In this document: positions 24,108 to 33,003 of the stretch, in pieces
Numbering within the stretch: position 1 is the stretch's first letter
Layout: every line of letters starts with the position of its first letter
Assembly: GCA_020637165.1 (NCBI GenBank)
Contig: JACJWN010000008.1
Coordinates: 1 to 64,000 of the forward strand
From: Mycolicibacterium sp.
GTDB lineage: Bacteria > Actinomycetota > Actinomycetes > Mycobacteriales > Mycobacteriaceae
Direction: 5' to 3'
DNA: 64,000 nucleotides
The notes under the pieces: model-generated
The model's database searches: none
What the model saw: the letters and a program-made list of their open reading frames with translations, nothing else
Told to the model about the DNA's origin: nothing
Program-made: the position numbers and the translations under genes

Positions 24108-25579
24108 ATACCTCGCTGCGACGGGTCTCGATGATGGTGATGACGCTGGTGGTGCTACTGCTGATCAACGCCACGGTCACCCAGGTGTTCCGGGCCGACG
24201 GGTTACGGTCGGACCCGCGCAACCAGCGGGTGTTGCTCGACGAGTACTCCCGTCAGCGCGGACAGATCACCGCCGGCGGAGAGCTGCTGGCCTACTCGGT
24301 GTCCACCAACGGCCGGTACCGGTTCCTGAGGGTCTACCCGGAACCGTTCGCCTACGCCCCGGTGACCGGCTTCTATTCGCTGCGGTTCTCCAGCACCGGA
24401 CTCGAGCGTGCCGAGGACCCGGTGCTAAACGGCTCCGACGAGCGGCTGTTCGGTCGGCGGCTGGCCGATTTTTTCACTGGCCGCGACCCCCGCGGGGGGA
24501 ACGTCGACACGACGATCCTCCCGCGGGTGCAGCAGGCCGCCTGGCGTGGGCTGCAGCAGAGCTGCGACGGCGGGTGCCGGGGATCGGTGGTGGCTCTGGA
24601 ACCTTCCACCGGGAAGATCCTGGCGATGGTGTCCGCACCGTCCTATGACCCGAACCTGCTCGCCACCCACGACCCTGAGGCGCAGGGGCAGGACTGGGAG
24701 AGGCTGCGCGACGAGGCCGGATCACCACTCACCAACCGCGCCATTGCCGAGCGCTACCCACCGGGCTCGACGTTCAAGGTGATCACCACCGCAGCCGCGC
24801 TGCAAGCCGGGATGTCCGAGGACGAACAGCTGACGGCCGCCCCGAAGATGACACTTCCCAACAGCACCGCGACTCTGGAGAACTACGGCGGCATGCCCTG
24901 CGGGAACGCCCCCACGGCACCGTTGCGGGAGGCCTTCGAGCGGTCCTGCAACACCGCGTTCGTCGAGCTCGGCATCCGCATCGGCCCCGAGGCGCTGCGC
25001 AGCACGGCCGAGGCGTTCGGATTCGACAATCCGCCGGAGCCGATTCCGCTGCAGGTCGTGGAGTCCACGGTCGGACCGATGGGCGATGCCGCCGCGGTCG
25101 GCATGTCAGCCATGGGGCAGAAGGACGTGGCGGTGACCCCGCTGCAGAACGCGATGGTTGCCGCCGCGATCGCCAATTCCGGTGTGGTGATGAAGCCCTA
25201 TCTGGTGGATCGCCTCGTGGGGCCTGATCTCACCGATGTCAACACCACATCGCCGAGCGAGCAGCGCCGTGCGATCTCGGCGCAGGTCGCCGCTAAGCTA
25301 ACAGATTTGATGGTCGGCGCGGAGAAGTTCACCCAACGGGACGGGGCGATCCCCGGTGTCCAGATCGCCTCCAAGACGGGTACCGCCGAACACGGCACCG
25401 ATCCCCGGAACACGCCGCCGCACGCCTGGTACATCGCCTTCGCACCGGCGCAGGACCCGAAGGTCGCCGTCGCGGTCATGGTGGAAAACGGGGGAGACCG
25501 GCTCTCGGCGACCGGCGGCGCCCTGGCCGCGCCGATCGGACGTGCAACCATCGCGGCGGCGCTGCAGGGGGCCTCATGA
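24104..25579 (+). CDS. pbpA: Penicillin-binding protein PbpA (class B transpeptidase)
   Basis: 491 residues, the Mtb length. ATG 24104 overlaps the rodA stop. One N-terminal anchor (MMVMTLVVLLLINATVTQVF) precedes an extracytoplasmic dimerisation region and the transpeptidase domain: STFK (active Ser, in PPGSTFKVITT), SCN (in FERSCNTAF) and KTG (in ASKTGTAEH). It crosslinks peptidoglycan stems at the septum. In mycobacteria PbpA is a PknB substrate. The stop overlaps the first 35-bp repeat that separates it from pknA. Confidence 0.93.
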   Translation: MNTSLRRVSMMVMTLVVLLLINATVTQVFRADGLRSDPRNQRVLLDEYSRQRGQITAGGELLAYSVSTNGRYRFLRVYPEPFAYAPVTGFYSLRFSSTGLERAEDPVLNGSDERLFGRRLADFFTGRDPRGGNVDTTILPRVQQAAWRGLQQSCDGGCRGSVVALEPSTGKILAMVSAPSYDPNLLATHDPEAQGQDWERLRDEAGSPLTNRAIAERYPPGSTFKVITTAAALQAGMSEDEQLTAAPKMTLPNSTATLENYGGMPCGNAPTAPLREAFERSCNTAFVELGIRIGPEALRSTAEAFGFDNPPEPIPLQVVESTVGPMGDAAAVGMSAMGQKDVAVTPLQNAMVAAAIANSGVVMKPYLVDRLVGPDLTDVNTTSPSEQRRAISAQVAAKLTDLMVGAEKFTQRDGAIPGVQIASKTGTAEHGTDPRNTPPHAWYIAFAPAQDPKVAVAVMVENGGDRLSATGGALAAPIGRATIAAALQGAS

Positions 25580-25645
25580 GCCCCCGCAGCCGAGCGAAGC
25601 GAGGCAAGCAATGAGCCCCCGCAGCCGAGCGAAGCGAGGCAAGCA
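25576..25645 (+). repeat. Exact 35-bp tandem duplication between pbpA and pknA, encoding overlapping 12-codon ORFs
   Basis: 25576-25610 and 25611-25645 are identical, and the next 8 bases repeat the beginning again as the pknA start (ATGAGCCC). Each unit begins ATGA and reads [12 protein letters not shown] then stops: the first mini-ORF ends at 25614 inside the second ATGA, and the second ends at 25649 inside the pknA ATGA. pbpA itself stops at 25579 within the first ATGA. Since 35 is not a multiple of three, each step changes frame. GAGGCA before each ATG is the ribosome site. Confidence 0.9.
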
Positions 25646-26932
25646 ATGAGCCCGCGCGTGGGGGTGACGCTGTCCGGTCGCTACCGGTTGCAGCGTCTCA
25701 TCGCGACCGGCGGCATGGGCCAGGTCTGGGAGGCCGTCGACAGCCGTTTGGGTCGCCGCGTTGCCGTCAAGGTGCTCAAGCAGGAGTTCTCCTCCGACCC
25801 CGAGTTTCTGGAACGCTTCCGCGCCGAGGCCCGCACCGTCGCCATGCTCAACCACCCGGGGATCGCGGCCGTGCACGACTACGGTGAGACCGATATCGAC
25901 GGCGAAGGCCGGACCGCCTATCTGGTGATGGAACTGATCAACGGCGAGCCGCTGAATTCGGTGATCAAGCGCACCGGCCGGCTGTCGCTTCGGCACGCTC
26001 TGGACATGCTCGAGCAGACCGGCCGGGCACTGCAGGTGGCCCACGCAGCCGGCCTGGTGCACCGCGACGTCAAGCCCGGCAACATCCTGATCACGCCCAC
26101 CGGGCAGGTGAAGCTGACCGACTTCGGGATCGCCAAGGCGGTCGACGCCGCCCCGGTGACCCAGACCGGCATGGTGATGGGCACCGCGCAGTACATCGCC
26201 CCGGAACAGGCGCTGGGCCAGGACGCCACCGCGGCCAGTGACGTCTACTCCTTGGGAGTGGTCGGCTACGAAGCGGTGTCGGGCAAACGCCCGTTCATGG
26301 GCGACGGTGCCCTGACGGTGGCGATGAAGCACATCAAGGAGACGCCGCCTCCGCTGCCGCCGGACCTGCCGCCGAACGTTCGCGAACTCATCGAGATAAC
26401 GCTGGTGAAGAACCCCGGTGTGCGCTACCGGTCCGGCGGGCAGTTCGCCGACGCGGTTGCCGCGGTGCGCTCGGGACGCCGCCCGCCGCGGCCGAATTCC
26501 GCACCCACCATCAAGGCCACCCCGGCGGCGATCCCCGGGTCCCAACGGGCCGCGGTGGAGGCGGCCCGCGCGGCCGCCGTCGCCCGGCCGCGAACGGGTA
26601 CCGGGCATCGGACCCCGCCACCGGCGCGGCGCAGTTTCAGTTCCGGGCAGCGGGCGCTGCTGTGGGCCGCCGGCGTGCTCGGCGCGCTGGCCATCATCAG
26701 CGCGATCCTGATCGTGCTGGCGGATCGGGAGCGCCGCTCGAACACACCGGTCGAACAGACCGTCACCGACACGATCACCCCGGACGCGCCGGAGGTGGCG
26801 GTGGAGCCCGGCGCTTTCACCGAACCGGCTGCACCCGATGGCGACGGCGCAGCGGTGCTGCCCGCCGCACTGTGGCACGCCGGCACCGCTCCGGCGGCCA
26901 TGATCGCCCCCGACGACGAGACACCGCGATGA
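25646..26932 (+). CDS. pknA: Ser/Thr protein kinase PknA
   Basis: 428 residues. The kinase domain (residues ~10-275) has [16 protein letters not shown], the catalytic loop [11 protein letters not shown] and the activation loop [17 protein letters not shown] Pro/Ala-rich juxtamembrane stretch, one membrane helix ([20 protein letters not shown], ~340-360) and a ~70-residue extracellular tail follow; unlike PknB it has no PASTA domains. PknA controls cell shape and division (Wag31, FtsZ, FhaB). Its ATG is the last in a chain of three ATGA junctions, and its stop overlaps the pknB start. Confidence 0.93.
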   Translation: MSPRVGVTLSGRYRLQRLIATGGMGQVWEAVDSRLGRRVAVKVLKQEFSSDPEFLERFRAEARTVAMLNHPGIAAVHDYGETDIDGEGRTAYLVMELINGEPLNSVIKRTGRLSLRHALDMLEQTGRALQVAHAAGLVHRDVKPGNILITPTGQVKLTDFGIAKAVDAAPVTQTGMVMGTAQYIAPEQALGQDATAASDVYSLGVVGYEAVSGKRPFMGDGALTVAMKHIKETPPPLPPDLPPNVRELIEITLVKNPGVRYRSGGQFADAVAAVRSGRRPPRPNSAPTIKATPAAIPGSQRAAVEAARAAAVARPRTGTGHRTPPPARRSFSSGQRALLWAAGVLGALAIISAILIVLADRERRSNTPVEQTVTDTITPDAPEVAVEPGAFTEPAAPDGDGAAVLPAALWHAGTAPAAMIAPDDETPR

Positions 26933-28800
26933 CCACACCTCCGCACTTGTCCGACCGCTACGAGTTGGGGGAGATCCTGGGCTTCGGCGGCATGTCCGAA
27001 GTCCACCTGGCCCGTGACCTGCGGTTGCACCGTGACGTGGCGGTCAAGGTGCTGCGCGCCGATCTGGCCCGGGACCCGAGCTTCTACCTGAGGTTCCGGC
27101 GTGAGGCCCAGAACGCCGCGGCCCTCAACCATCCCGCAATCGTCGCGGTCTACGACACCGGCGAGGCCGCCATGCCTAGCGGTCCGCTGCCCTACATCGT
27201 GATGGAGTACGTCGACGGCGTCACGCTGCGCGACATCGTCCACACCGACGGCCCGATGCCGCCGCGGCGTGCCCTCGAGGTGATCGCCGACGCTTGCCAG
27301 GCCCTGAACTTCAGCCACCAGCACGGGATCATCCACCGGGACGTCAAACCCGCCAACATCATGATCTCCAAGACCGGCGCGGTGAAGGTGATGGACTTCG
27401 GCATCGCGCGTGCCATCGCCGACGGCAGCAACAGCGTCACCCAGACAGCCGCCGTGATCGGCACCGCGCAGTACCTTTCACCCGAACAGGCCCGCGGGGA
27501 ACCCGTCGACCCCCGCTCCGACGTCTACTCGCTGGGGTGCGTGCTCTACGAGGTCCTCACCGGCCAGCCGCCGTTCGTCGGCGACACCCCCGTTTCGGTG
27601 GCCTACCAGCACGTTCGCGAGGATCCTGTGCCGCCGTCGCAACGGCGGGCCGGTATCTCGCCGGAACTCGACGCGGTCGTGCTCAAGGCGCTGGCCAAGA
27701 ATCCCGACAACCGCTATCAGAGCGCGGCGGAGATGCGTGCGGATCTGGTTCGGGTTCACAGCGGGGAGAAGCCCGAGGCGCCCAGGGTGCTGACGTCGGC
27801 CGAACGGACGGTCATGATGACCTCTGGACGGCCGCACCGCGGCGAGGGTGGCCCCGTGCCGGTCGCCTATGACTACAGCGATGCCGACGGCGCCCGCGGA
27901 TCGGTCCGGAAGTGGCTGGTGGCACTGGCGATATTGACGGTGCTGACCGTCGTGGTGACCGTGGCGATCACAATGGTCGGCGGCAAGGTGCGTGCCGTCC
28001 AGGTTCCCGACGTTCGCGGTCAACTGTCCGCCGACGCCATTGCCCAGTTGCAGAACAAGGGCTTCAAGATCCGGACCCAGCAGAAGCCGGACAACGTGGT
28101 GGCACCCGACCATGTGATCAGCACCGACCCGTCCGGCAACACGTCGGCAGGCGCAGGCGACGAGATTCAGATCAACGTCTCCACCGGGCCGGAACAGCGG
28201 GAGGTGCCGGACGTCTCCGATCTGAGCTACGCCGATGCGGTCAAGAAGCTGACCGCCGCCGGGTTCGGCAGGTTTCGGCAGACCGATGCGCCCTCGGATG
28301 TCGATCAGAAGGACAAGGTGCTCAGCACCATCCCGCCGGCGAACCAGACCTCGGCGCTGACCAACGAGATCACCATCGTCGTCGGTTCCGGCCCGGCGAC
28401 CCGGGACCTACCCGATCTCGTCGGCCAGTCCGTCGATGTCGCCACCAAGAACCTCAACACCCTGGGTTTCCCGACCATCCTCACCGTTCAGGTCGATAGC
28501 CCCGAGCCGGCCGGGCAGGTGCTGGGGATGGATCCGTCGGCCGGAACGTCGGCCACCCTGGACACCGCGATCACGCTGAAAGTCTCCAAGGCCAATCAGT
28601 TCATCATGCCCAACCTGACGGGCCAGTTCTGGGTGGACGCGGAGCCCAACCTTCGGGCGCTGGGCTGGACCGGCGTTCTGGTGAAGGGTCCCGACATCCC
28701 CAACAGCGGTCAGCGCACCAACGCGGTGGTCACGCAGAGCCCGCCGCCGGGCGCCGGGGTCAACTTCGGCGGTTCGGTCACGCTGAGCTTTGCGTCATAG
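26929..28800 (+). CDS. pknB: PASTA Ser/Thr protein kinase PknB
   Basis: 623 residues (626 in Mtb). ATG 26929 overlaps the pknA stop. The kinase domain has [33 protein letters not shown] and the loop [20 protein letters not shown] with the Thr pair that is autophosphorylated. A membrane helix ([20 protein letters not shown], ~330-350) is followed by four PASTA domains (VPDVRGQ, VPDVSDL, LPDLVGQ, MPNLTGQ starts) that sense muropeptides or lipid II. PknB governs wall synthesis through CwlM, MurJ and FhaA. The last 23 bp overlap the convergent trpG. Confidence 0.94.
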   Translation: MTTPPHLSDRYELGEILGFGGMSEVHLARDLRLHRDVAVKVLRADLARDPSFYLRFRREAQNAAALNHPAIVAVYDTGEAAMPSGPLPYIVMEYVDGVTLRDIVHTDGPMPPRRALEVIADACQALNFSHQHGIIHRDVKPANIMISKTGAVKVMDFGIARAIADGSNSVTQTAAVIGTAQYLSPEQARGEPVDPRSDVYSLGCVLYEVLTGQPPFVGDTPVSVAYQHVREDPVPPSQRRAGISPELDAVVLKALAKNPDNRYQSAAEMRADLVRVHSGEKPEAPRVLTSAERTVMMTSGRPHRGEGGPVPVAYDYSDADGARGSVRKWLVALAILTVLTVVVTVAITMVGGKVRAVQVPDVRGQLSADAIAQLQNKGFKIRTQQKPDNVVAPDHVISTDPSGNTSAGAGDEIQINVSTGPEQREVPDVSDLSYADAVKKLTAAGFGRFRQTDAPSDVDQKDKVLSTIPPANQTSALTNEITIVVGSGPATRDLPDLVGQSVDVATKNLNTLGFPTILTVQVDSPEPAGQVLGMDPSAGTSATLDTAITLKVSKANQFIMPNLTGQFWVDAEPNLRALGWTGVLVKGPDIPNSGQRTNAVVTQSPPPGAGVNFGGSVTLSFAS

Positions 28801-29452
28801 CCGCCCGCACGGTGTCGGCGACCTCCTGCTCAAGGCGGCGAACCAGCGACTCCGCCGGCGCCGAACCGCAGTAACCGAGCCAGTTGGCCAACATGCGGTG
28901 GCCACCCTCGGTCAGGATGGACTCCGGATGGAACTGCACACCGTGAATCGGCAGGTCGCGATGGCGCACCGCCATGATGACCCCGCCCCGTGTGCGGGCG
29001 GTCACCTCGAGTTCGGTGGGGACGGTGTGCGGCAGGATCGTCAGCGAGTGGTACCGGGTTGCGGTGAAGGGATCCGGAAGGCCATGCAGCACACCGACAT
29101 TGGTGTGATAGACCGAACTGGTCTTGCCATGCAGGAGTTCCGGTGCGCGGTCCACGGTGGCGCCGAACGCCACCCCGATCGCCTGGTGGCCCAGACACAC
29201 CCCGAGCAACGGGGTGCCCGCTGCGGCGCACGCCTCGACCAGCCCGATCGACGCGCCGGCCCGCTCCGGGGTGCCCGGACCCGGGCTGAGAAGCACGCCG
29301 TCGAAGTCCTCGGCCACGGCGGCGATCTCGACGGTTCCGCCGATCCGGGGGTCGTCATTGCGCCAGACCTCCGCGTCCACCCCGAGCTGGCCCAGGTACT
29401 GAACCAGGTTGAACACGAAGCTGTCGTAGTTGTCGACGACCAGGATCCGCAC
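28778..29452 (-). CDS. trpG: Anthranilate/aminodeoxychorismate synthase glutamine amidotransferase subunit
   Basis: 224 residues from GTG 29452. Class I glutamine amidotransferase: MRILVVDNYDSFVFNLVQYL start, nucleophile Cys in LLGVCLGHQAIG, and His-Glu of the triad in HGVQFHPES. It supplies ammonia to TrpE and probably to PabB, serving tryptophan and folate, as for Mtb Rv0013. The 3' end overlaps pknB on the other strand by 23 bp. The gene lies 22 bp downstream of the DUF881 gene, likely in one transcript. Confidence 0.92.
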   Translation of the reverse strand: MRILVVDNYDSFVFNLVQYLGQLGVDAEVWRNDDPRIGGTVEIAAVAEDFDGVLLSPGPGTPERAGASIGLVEACAAAGTPLLGVCLGHQAIGVAFGATVDRAPELLHGKTSSVYHTNVGVLHGLPDPFTATRYHSLTILPHTVPTELEVTARTRGGVIMAVRHRDLPIHGVQFHPESILTEGGHRMLANWLGYCGSAPAESLVRRLEQEVADTVRAAMTQSSA

Positions 29453-29474
29453 GCCTGACAGGCTACCGGCCGGT

Positions 29475-30275
29475 TCAGTAGGTCAATGGGCCGGTCGGGC
29501 TGGCGTAGCGCATGCGGATCGGTTCGGTGTAGCCGTTCACCTCCACCTGTTCGCGCGACTCTTCGCGGTATCCGAGCCCGAACCGAACCACGTATTGCTT
29601 GTAGAGGCGCAGGACCTCGGACTCGGCGAGTGCGGCCTCCATGGCGGCCGGGTCGCCGACTGCGGTGATGGTGTAGGGCGGGCTGTAGGTGCGGCCGTTG
29701 AGCAGCAGGGTGTTACCCACGCATCTGGGGGCGGAGGTGGCGATGATTCGCTGGTCCTGCATCTGCACCGCTTCGGCCCCGGCGCTCAGCAGTGCGTTGA
29801 GCACCGCCTCGACGTCCTGCTGATGGACGACGAGGTCATCGGGTGAGGCATCGCCCGGGAAGCGGCCGTCGGCGTCGCGCTGCGCATCGGTGAGCGTGAC
29901 GACGATTCCCGGACCGCGTGCCGGGTCCAGACCGGCCTCGGCACCGAGTGCCGCTGCCCGCTCCTGGATGGCCGCGAGCGCCGATCCGGCGTGTGCGCCG
30001 TGGGTGGTGTTGATCCGCGCCGCCAGCGAGCCACGCTCGGCGCTGAGGCGGTCAACCGACCGCTGGGCTTCCCGAACCAGGTTGACCAGACGGGGGGAGT
30101 CACTGCCCCGGATCTCCCCGCCCCCGGAGACACCGTGGGTGGCGGCCAGCAGAAGCCCAGCGAACAGACAGACCACCGGCACACCAAACCGCCACGGCGA
30201 GCGGCGAGACTCCGGTTCTGCCTGTTCGCCGCCCTGCCGGGTTGTCCGCCGGGCCGTTCGCTGGGTTATCCTCAT
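29475..30275 (-). CDS. DUF881 membrane-anchored protein (Rv0012-like)
   Basis: 266 residues. A basic cytosolic start, one membrane helix ([20 protein letters not shown]) and a coiled-coil-like stretch ([19 protein letters not shown]) lead into an extracytoplasmic alpha/beta DUF881 domain ([46 protein letters not shown]). DUF881 proteins occur near division genes in Gram-positives; the mycobacterial one is of unknown function. Divergent from crgA with only 49 bp between starts, so the promoters are shared or overlapping. Confidence 0.88.
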   Translation of the reverse strand: MRITQRTARRTTRQGGEQAEPESRRSPWRFGVPVVCLFAGLLLAATHGVSGGGEIRGSDSPRLVNLVREAQRSVDRLSAERGSLAARINTTHGAHAGSALAAIQERAAALGAEAGLDPARGPGIVVTLTDAQRDADGRFPGDASPDDLVVHQQDVEAVLNALLSAGAEAVQMQDQRIIATSAPRCVGNTLLLNGRTYSPPYTITAVGDPAAMEAALAESEVLRLYKQYVVRFGLGYREESREQVEVNGYTEPIRMRYASPTGPLTY

Positions 30276-30324
30276 GTGCGATCCGGCACCATCGTCTCAC
30301 CGACGACCGTCTGCGAAGGTAGCC

Positions 30325-30606
30325 ATGCCCAAGTCCAAGGTCCGCAAGAAGAACGACTTCACCATCAACCCGGTGAGCCGCACCCCGGTGAAGGTCAAGG
30401 CCGGCCCGTCCAGCGTGTGGTTCGTCGTGCTGTTCGTCGGCCTGATGCTCATCGGCCTGGTGTGGCTGCTGGTCTTCCAACTCGCCGCCTCCGGGTACGA
30501 CACCCCTGAGCCGCTGATGTGGATGGCCGATCTGGGCCCGTGGAATTACGCGATCGCATTCGGCTTCATGATTTTCGGCCTCCTGCTGACGATGCGGTGG
30601 CGCTGA
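30325..30606 (+). CDS. crgA: Cell division protein CrgA
   Basis: 93 residues, identical in length to Mtb CrgA. The basic N-terminus [16 protein letters not shown] is the family signature. Two membrane helices ([20 protein letters not shown] and [20 protein letters not shown]) form a hairpin with both ends cytosolic. CrgA recruits FtsI, PbpA and other septal proteins. Its known partner gene cwsA is not found at its usual place in this window. Confidence 0.95.
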   Translation: MPKSKVRKKNDFTINPVSRTPVKVKAGPSSVWFVVLFVGLMLIGLVWLLVFQLAASGYDTPEPLMWMADLGPWNYAIAFGFMIFGLLLTMRWR

Positions 30607-30648
30607 AGACAATCACGCGTGTGATTCATCCCCACTGTGTATAGCTCC

Positions 30649-30657
30649 TGTGGATAA
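30649..30657. promoter_or_regulatory. Isolated perfect DnaA box
   Basis: TGTGGATAA is the exact complement of the consensus box TTATCCACA. It lies in the 53-bp gap between crgA and the PH-like gene, 2 bp before that gene's ATG and about 14 kb from oriC. Confidence 0.5.
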
Positions 30658-30659
30658 CT

Positions 30660-31073
30660 ATGGACCGCGTTGAATGGGGACCGCCGACCGCGGGTATCGC
30701 AGCGATCGCCGTGGCCGGAATCATCATGGCCATCGGCGCCATGAGTGTCGCCGCCGACGCGGCCGGCCGGATTCTCACCGCCATCGCCGCGGTCGGGTTG
30801 GCGATCTTCGCGGCGGGTTCATGGCGCGCTCGGCCACGCTTGGCGATCACTGGCGAAGGTTTGGTCTATCGAGGTTGGCTGTCCACCACGACGCTGCGCC
30901 GGCCCGACATCGAACTGATCCGGATCACCGAGTTCCGCCGCTGGGGGCGAAAGGTCCGGCTGCTGGAGATCGACACAACTGCCGACCGGCTCATCGTGCT
31001 CAGCCGTTGGGACCTGGGCGGGGATCCGCTGGAGGTCCTGGACGCGCTGACCGAAGCCGGCTACGCCGGCTGA
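30660..31073 (+). CDS. PH-like membrane protein (Rv0010c-like)
   Basis: 137 residues. Two hydrophobic helices (AGIAAIAVAGIIMAIGAMSV and ILTAIAAVGLAIFAAGSW) precede a ~85-residue soluble beta-rich domain (LAITGEGLVYRGW, KVRLLEIDTTADRLIVLSRW) of bacterial PH type. Position and size match Mtb Rv0010c, function unknown. Possibly cotranscribed with crgA. A DnaA box abuts the start. Confidence 0.82.
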   Translation: MDRVEWGPPTAGIAAIAVAGIIMAIGAMSVAADAAGRILTAIAAVGLAIFAAGSWRARPRLAITGEGLVYRGWLSTTTLRRPDIELIRITEFRRWGRKVRLLEIDTTADRLIVLSRWDLGGDPLEVLDALTEAGYAG

Positions 31074-31135
31074 TTCGGACCCGCCCCTGCGTCAGGACTC
31101 GGTTATCGACGCGTCAGGAGACGGTGTCCTCCACG

Positions 31136-31666
31136 TCAAGAGACGGTGATCGACTCGATCACCACGTCCTCGGACGGGCGATCATTGCGATCGACGGGCG
31201 TCGCGGCGATCGCGTCGACCACTTTCTGGGACTCCGGGTCGACTACCTCGCCGAAGATCGTGTGCCTCCGGTTGAGGTGCGGGGTCTTCCCGACGGTGAT
31301 GAAGAACTGTGATCCGTTGGTCGCGGGCCCGGCGTTGGCCATCGCCAGCAGGTAGGGCTTGTCGAACTGCAACTCGGGATGGAACTCGTCGGCGAACTGG
31401 TAACCGGGGCCTCCGCGGCCGGTACCGGTGGGGTCGCCGCCCTGAATCATGAAGCCGTCAATGACCCGGTGGAAAATGGCGCCGTCATAGAACGGGCCGG
31501 AGCTGCCGCCCGAGGCGTTCTGCCTGGAGTATTCCTTGGTGCCCTGGGCCAGGCCGACGAAGTTGGCGACGGTCTTGGGCGCATGGTTTCCGAACAGGGC
31601 GATCTTGATGTCGCCGCGGTTGGTGTGCAGGGTCGCAGTCGCAGTCGCGATGGGGCTCGTGGTCAC
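31136..31666 (-). CDS. ppiA: Cyclophilin-type peptidyl-prolyl isomerase PpiA
   Basis: 176 residues from GTG 31666 ([19 protein letters not shown]); the frame stays open upstream through tRNA-Ala, but that extension is not credible. The cyclophilin core shows [20 protein letters not shown] (catalytic Arg in FHRV), [17 protein letters not shown] and HTIFGEV. It catalyses proline isomerisation in the cytosol. Mtb Rv0009 equivalent. Only 80 bp separate it from tRNA-Ala, where Mtb has cwsA. Confidence 0.93.
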   Translation of the reverse strand: MTTSPIATATATLHTNRGDIKIALFGNHAPKTVANFVGLAQGTKEYSRQNASGGSSGPFYDGAIFHRVIDGFMIQGGDPTGTGRGGPGYQFADEFHPELQFDKPYLLAMANAGPATNGSQFFITVGKTPHLNRRHTIFGEVVDPESQKVVDAIAATPVDRNDRPSEDVVIESITVS

Positions 31667-31746
31667 GCGCCACAGTGTGCCATTAGCGGCGGACGGCACG
31701 TTGGGGCGGGGTGCCGGGTCCGCGGTGTGCACCCGGTCGAGACCTG

Positions 31747-31819
31747 TGGAGCCTAGGAGATTCGAACTCCTGACATCTGCCTTGCAAAGGCAGCGCTCTA
31801 CCAACTGAGCTAAGGCCCC
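31747..31819 (-). tRNA. alaT: tRNA-Ala (TGC)
   Basis: 73 nt, no encoded CCA. Acceptor GGGGCCT/AGGCTCC, D arm TAGCTCAGTTGGTAGAGC, anticodon stem CTGCC/GGCAG with loop TTTGCAA (anticodon TGC), T arm AGGAGTTCGAATCTCCT. Next to tRNA-Ile, as in Mtb ileT-alaT. Confidence 0.95.
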
Positions 31820-31959
31820 GTAGCGCTGTCCCGGCCGGCCAGGGTGTGCCAGACCTCGCCGCGGTCGCGGGAGGCGAGCAGCACTGCCGCTCCGACCATC
31901 GCCACCACGACGACGGGCACTGTCAGCCGCAAGGGCCGACCCGGTAACGACCAGGACAT
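31810..31959 (-). CDS. 49-residue membrane-protein ORF squeezed between tRNA-Ile and tRNA-Ala
   Basis: The ATG at 31959-31957 begins two bases after the tRNA-Ile 3' end and the TAG at 31812-31810 lies inside the first ten bases of tRNA-Ala. The product starts [12 protein letters not shown], has one hydrophobic segment ([18 protein letters not shown]) with a basic N-flank, and ends [19 protein letters not shown]. No ribosome site exists unless tRNA sequence serves, so translation would need uncoupled or leaderless initiation after tRNA processing. I recall very short actinobacterial proteins (the DLW-39 type) encoded near these tRNAs and the DUF3566 gene; the EVWHTL segment may relate, unverified. 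It fills the gap between the tRNAs almost exactly. Confidence 0.45.
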   Translation of the reverse strand: MSWSLPGRPLRLTVPVVVVAMVGAAVLLASRDRGEVWHTLAGRDSATGP

Positions 31960-31961
31960 CG

Positions 31962-32035
31962 TGGGCCTAGGAGGACTCGAACCTCCGACCTCTTCGTTAT
32001 CAGCGAAGCGCTCTAACCGCCTGAGCTATAGGCCC
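31962..32035 (-). tRNA. ileT: tRNA-Ile (GAT)
   Basis: 74 nt, no encoded CCA. Acceptor GGGCCTA/TAGGCCC, anticodon stem TTCGC/GCGAA on opposite sides of loop TGATAAC (anticodon GAT), T arm GGAGGTTCGAGTCCTCC. First of the pair downstream of the DUF3566 gene. Confidence 0.95.
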
Positions 32036-32093
32036 GTGTCGCGCGAGGAAGATTACCGCACCCGAAGCGGCTGTCCCAAATAACGTCGCAGTC

Positions 32094-32936
32094 TTAATCC
32101 AGGTCGGCGAGTGTGACCTCGACGCCGCCGACGATGTCGGTGCTCAGGTTGTAGATGTAGGCACCGATGGCGGCCATCGCCGTCAGCAGGACGATGTTGA
32201 TCAACCCGATCAGCGCCGCGCCGCCGAAAATCGAACCGGCCGAAACCAGATCGCCACCACTGCCGCCGCTGGTGCTGCTCAGCAGATCGCCAACGTTGCT
32301 GTTCAGCTTGTTCCACACGCCCATCGCGCCGAGCACCAGGTAGAGGAAAGCCACCGCGATCATCCACACGAAGAACAGGGCGACGTTGAGCAGCAGCGAC
32401 ACTTTCAGCGCGCTCCAGGGGTCGATACGCCGGATCTGCATGGTGGCCCGCACCGGACCACGGGGGCGCCCCCCGACCTGAAGGCGCGCGGCGAGTCCTG
32501 ACGCCGGCGCCACCGCGGGCACTGCGGGCCGCCCCGGCTCGGCCACCGCGCTCTTTCGCGGCTGCGGCACCTTGGCCGGCGAACCCGACAGGTCCGGCAA
32601 TTCACTGGGATACGGCTCGATGGCGGCGACCTCGGTGCGGTCCGTTCGCGGCTCGCCGCGCACCGGGTCGGGGTCCGCGCGCTGGGCCCGCGACTCCACC
32701 GACGACACATCCGGCGCCGCGTATCCGGTCACGTAGCGGCTCGGGTCCCCCGTTCCGGATCCACCGCCCGCCGGGGGAGCGGGCGGGCGAACCGGCGAGT
32801 CACCGGCCGGGCGACCCGTCGAGCCCTCCGGGCGGGTTCTGGTCGGGTTCTGCCACGGCGGGGTCTCGCTCGGGGTGTCGCCGTTCTCCGGGCGGTCGGC
32901 CGGCGCCGACTGACCCGGCTCGTTCGGTGAACTCAC
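32094..32936 (-). CDS. DUF3566 transmembrane protein (Rv0007-like)
   Basis: 280 residues from GTG 32936. The first ~165 residues are disordered and Pro/Glu/Arg-rich. The C-terminal ~115 residues are the DUF3566 domain: MQIRRIDPWSALKVSLLLNV, two membrane helices (VALFFVWMIAVAFLYLVLGA and AALIGLINIVLLTAMAAIGA) and the ending EVTLADLD. The gene always follows gyrA in mycobacteria; function unknown, a membrane-division role is suspected. A 67-bp gap separates it from gyrA. Confidence 0.88.
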   Translation of the reverse strand: MSSPNEPGQSAPADRPENGDTPSETPPWQNPTRTRPEGSTGRPAGDSPVRPPAPPAGGGSGTGDPSRYVTGYAAPDVSSVESRAQRADPDPVRGEPRTDRTEVAAIEPYPSELPDLSGSPAKVPQPRKSAVAEPGRPAVPAVAPASGLAARLQVGGRPRGPVRATMQIRRIDPWSALKVSLLLNVALFFVWMIAVAFLYLVLGAMGVWNKLNSNVGDLLSSTSGGSGGDLVSAGSIFGGAALIGLINIVLLTAMAAIGAYIYNLSTDIVGGVEVTLADLD

Positions 32937-33003
32937 CGCTGCTCCTCACTTCGTCCGCCCATCACTGTGTCCGCCGCCGGGGAATCCCGGCCCCGGTCGC
33001 GGA

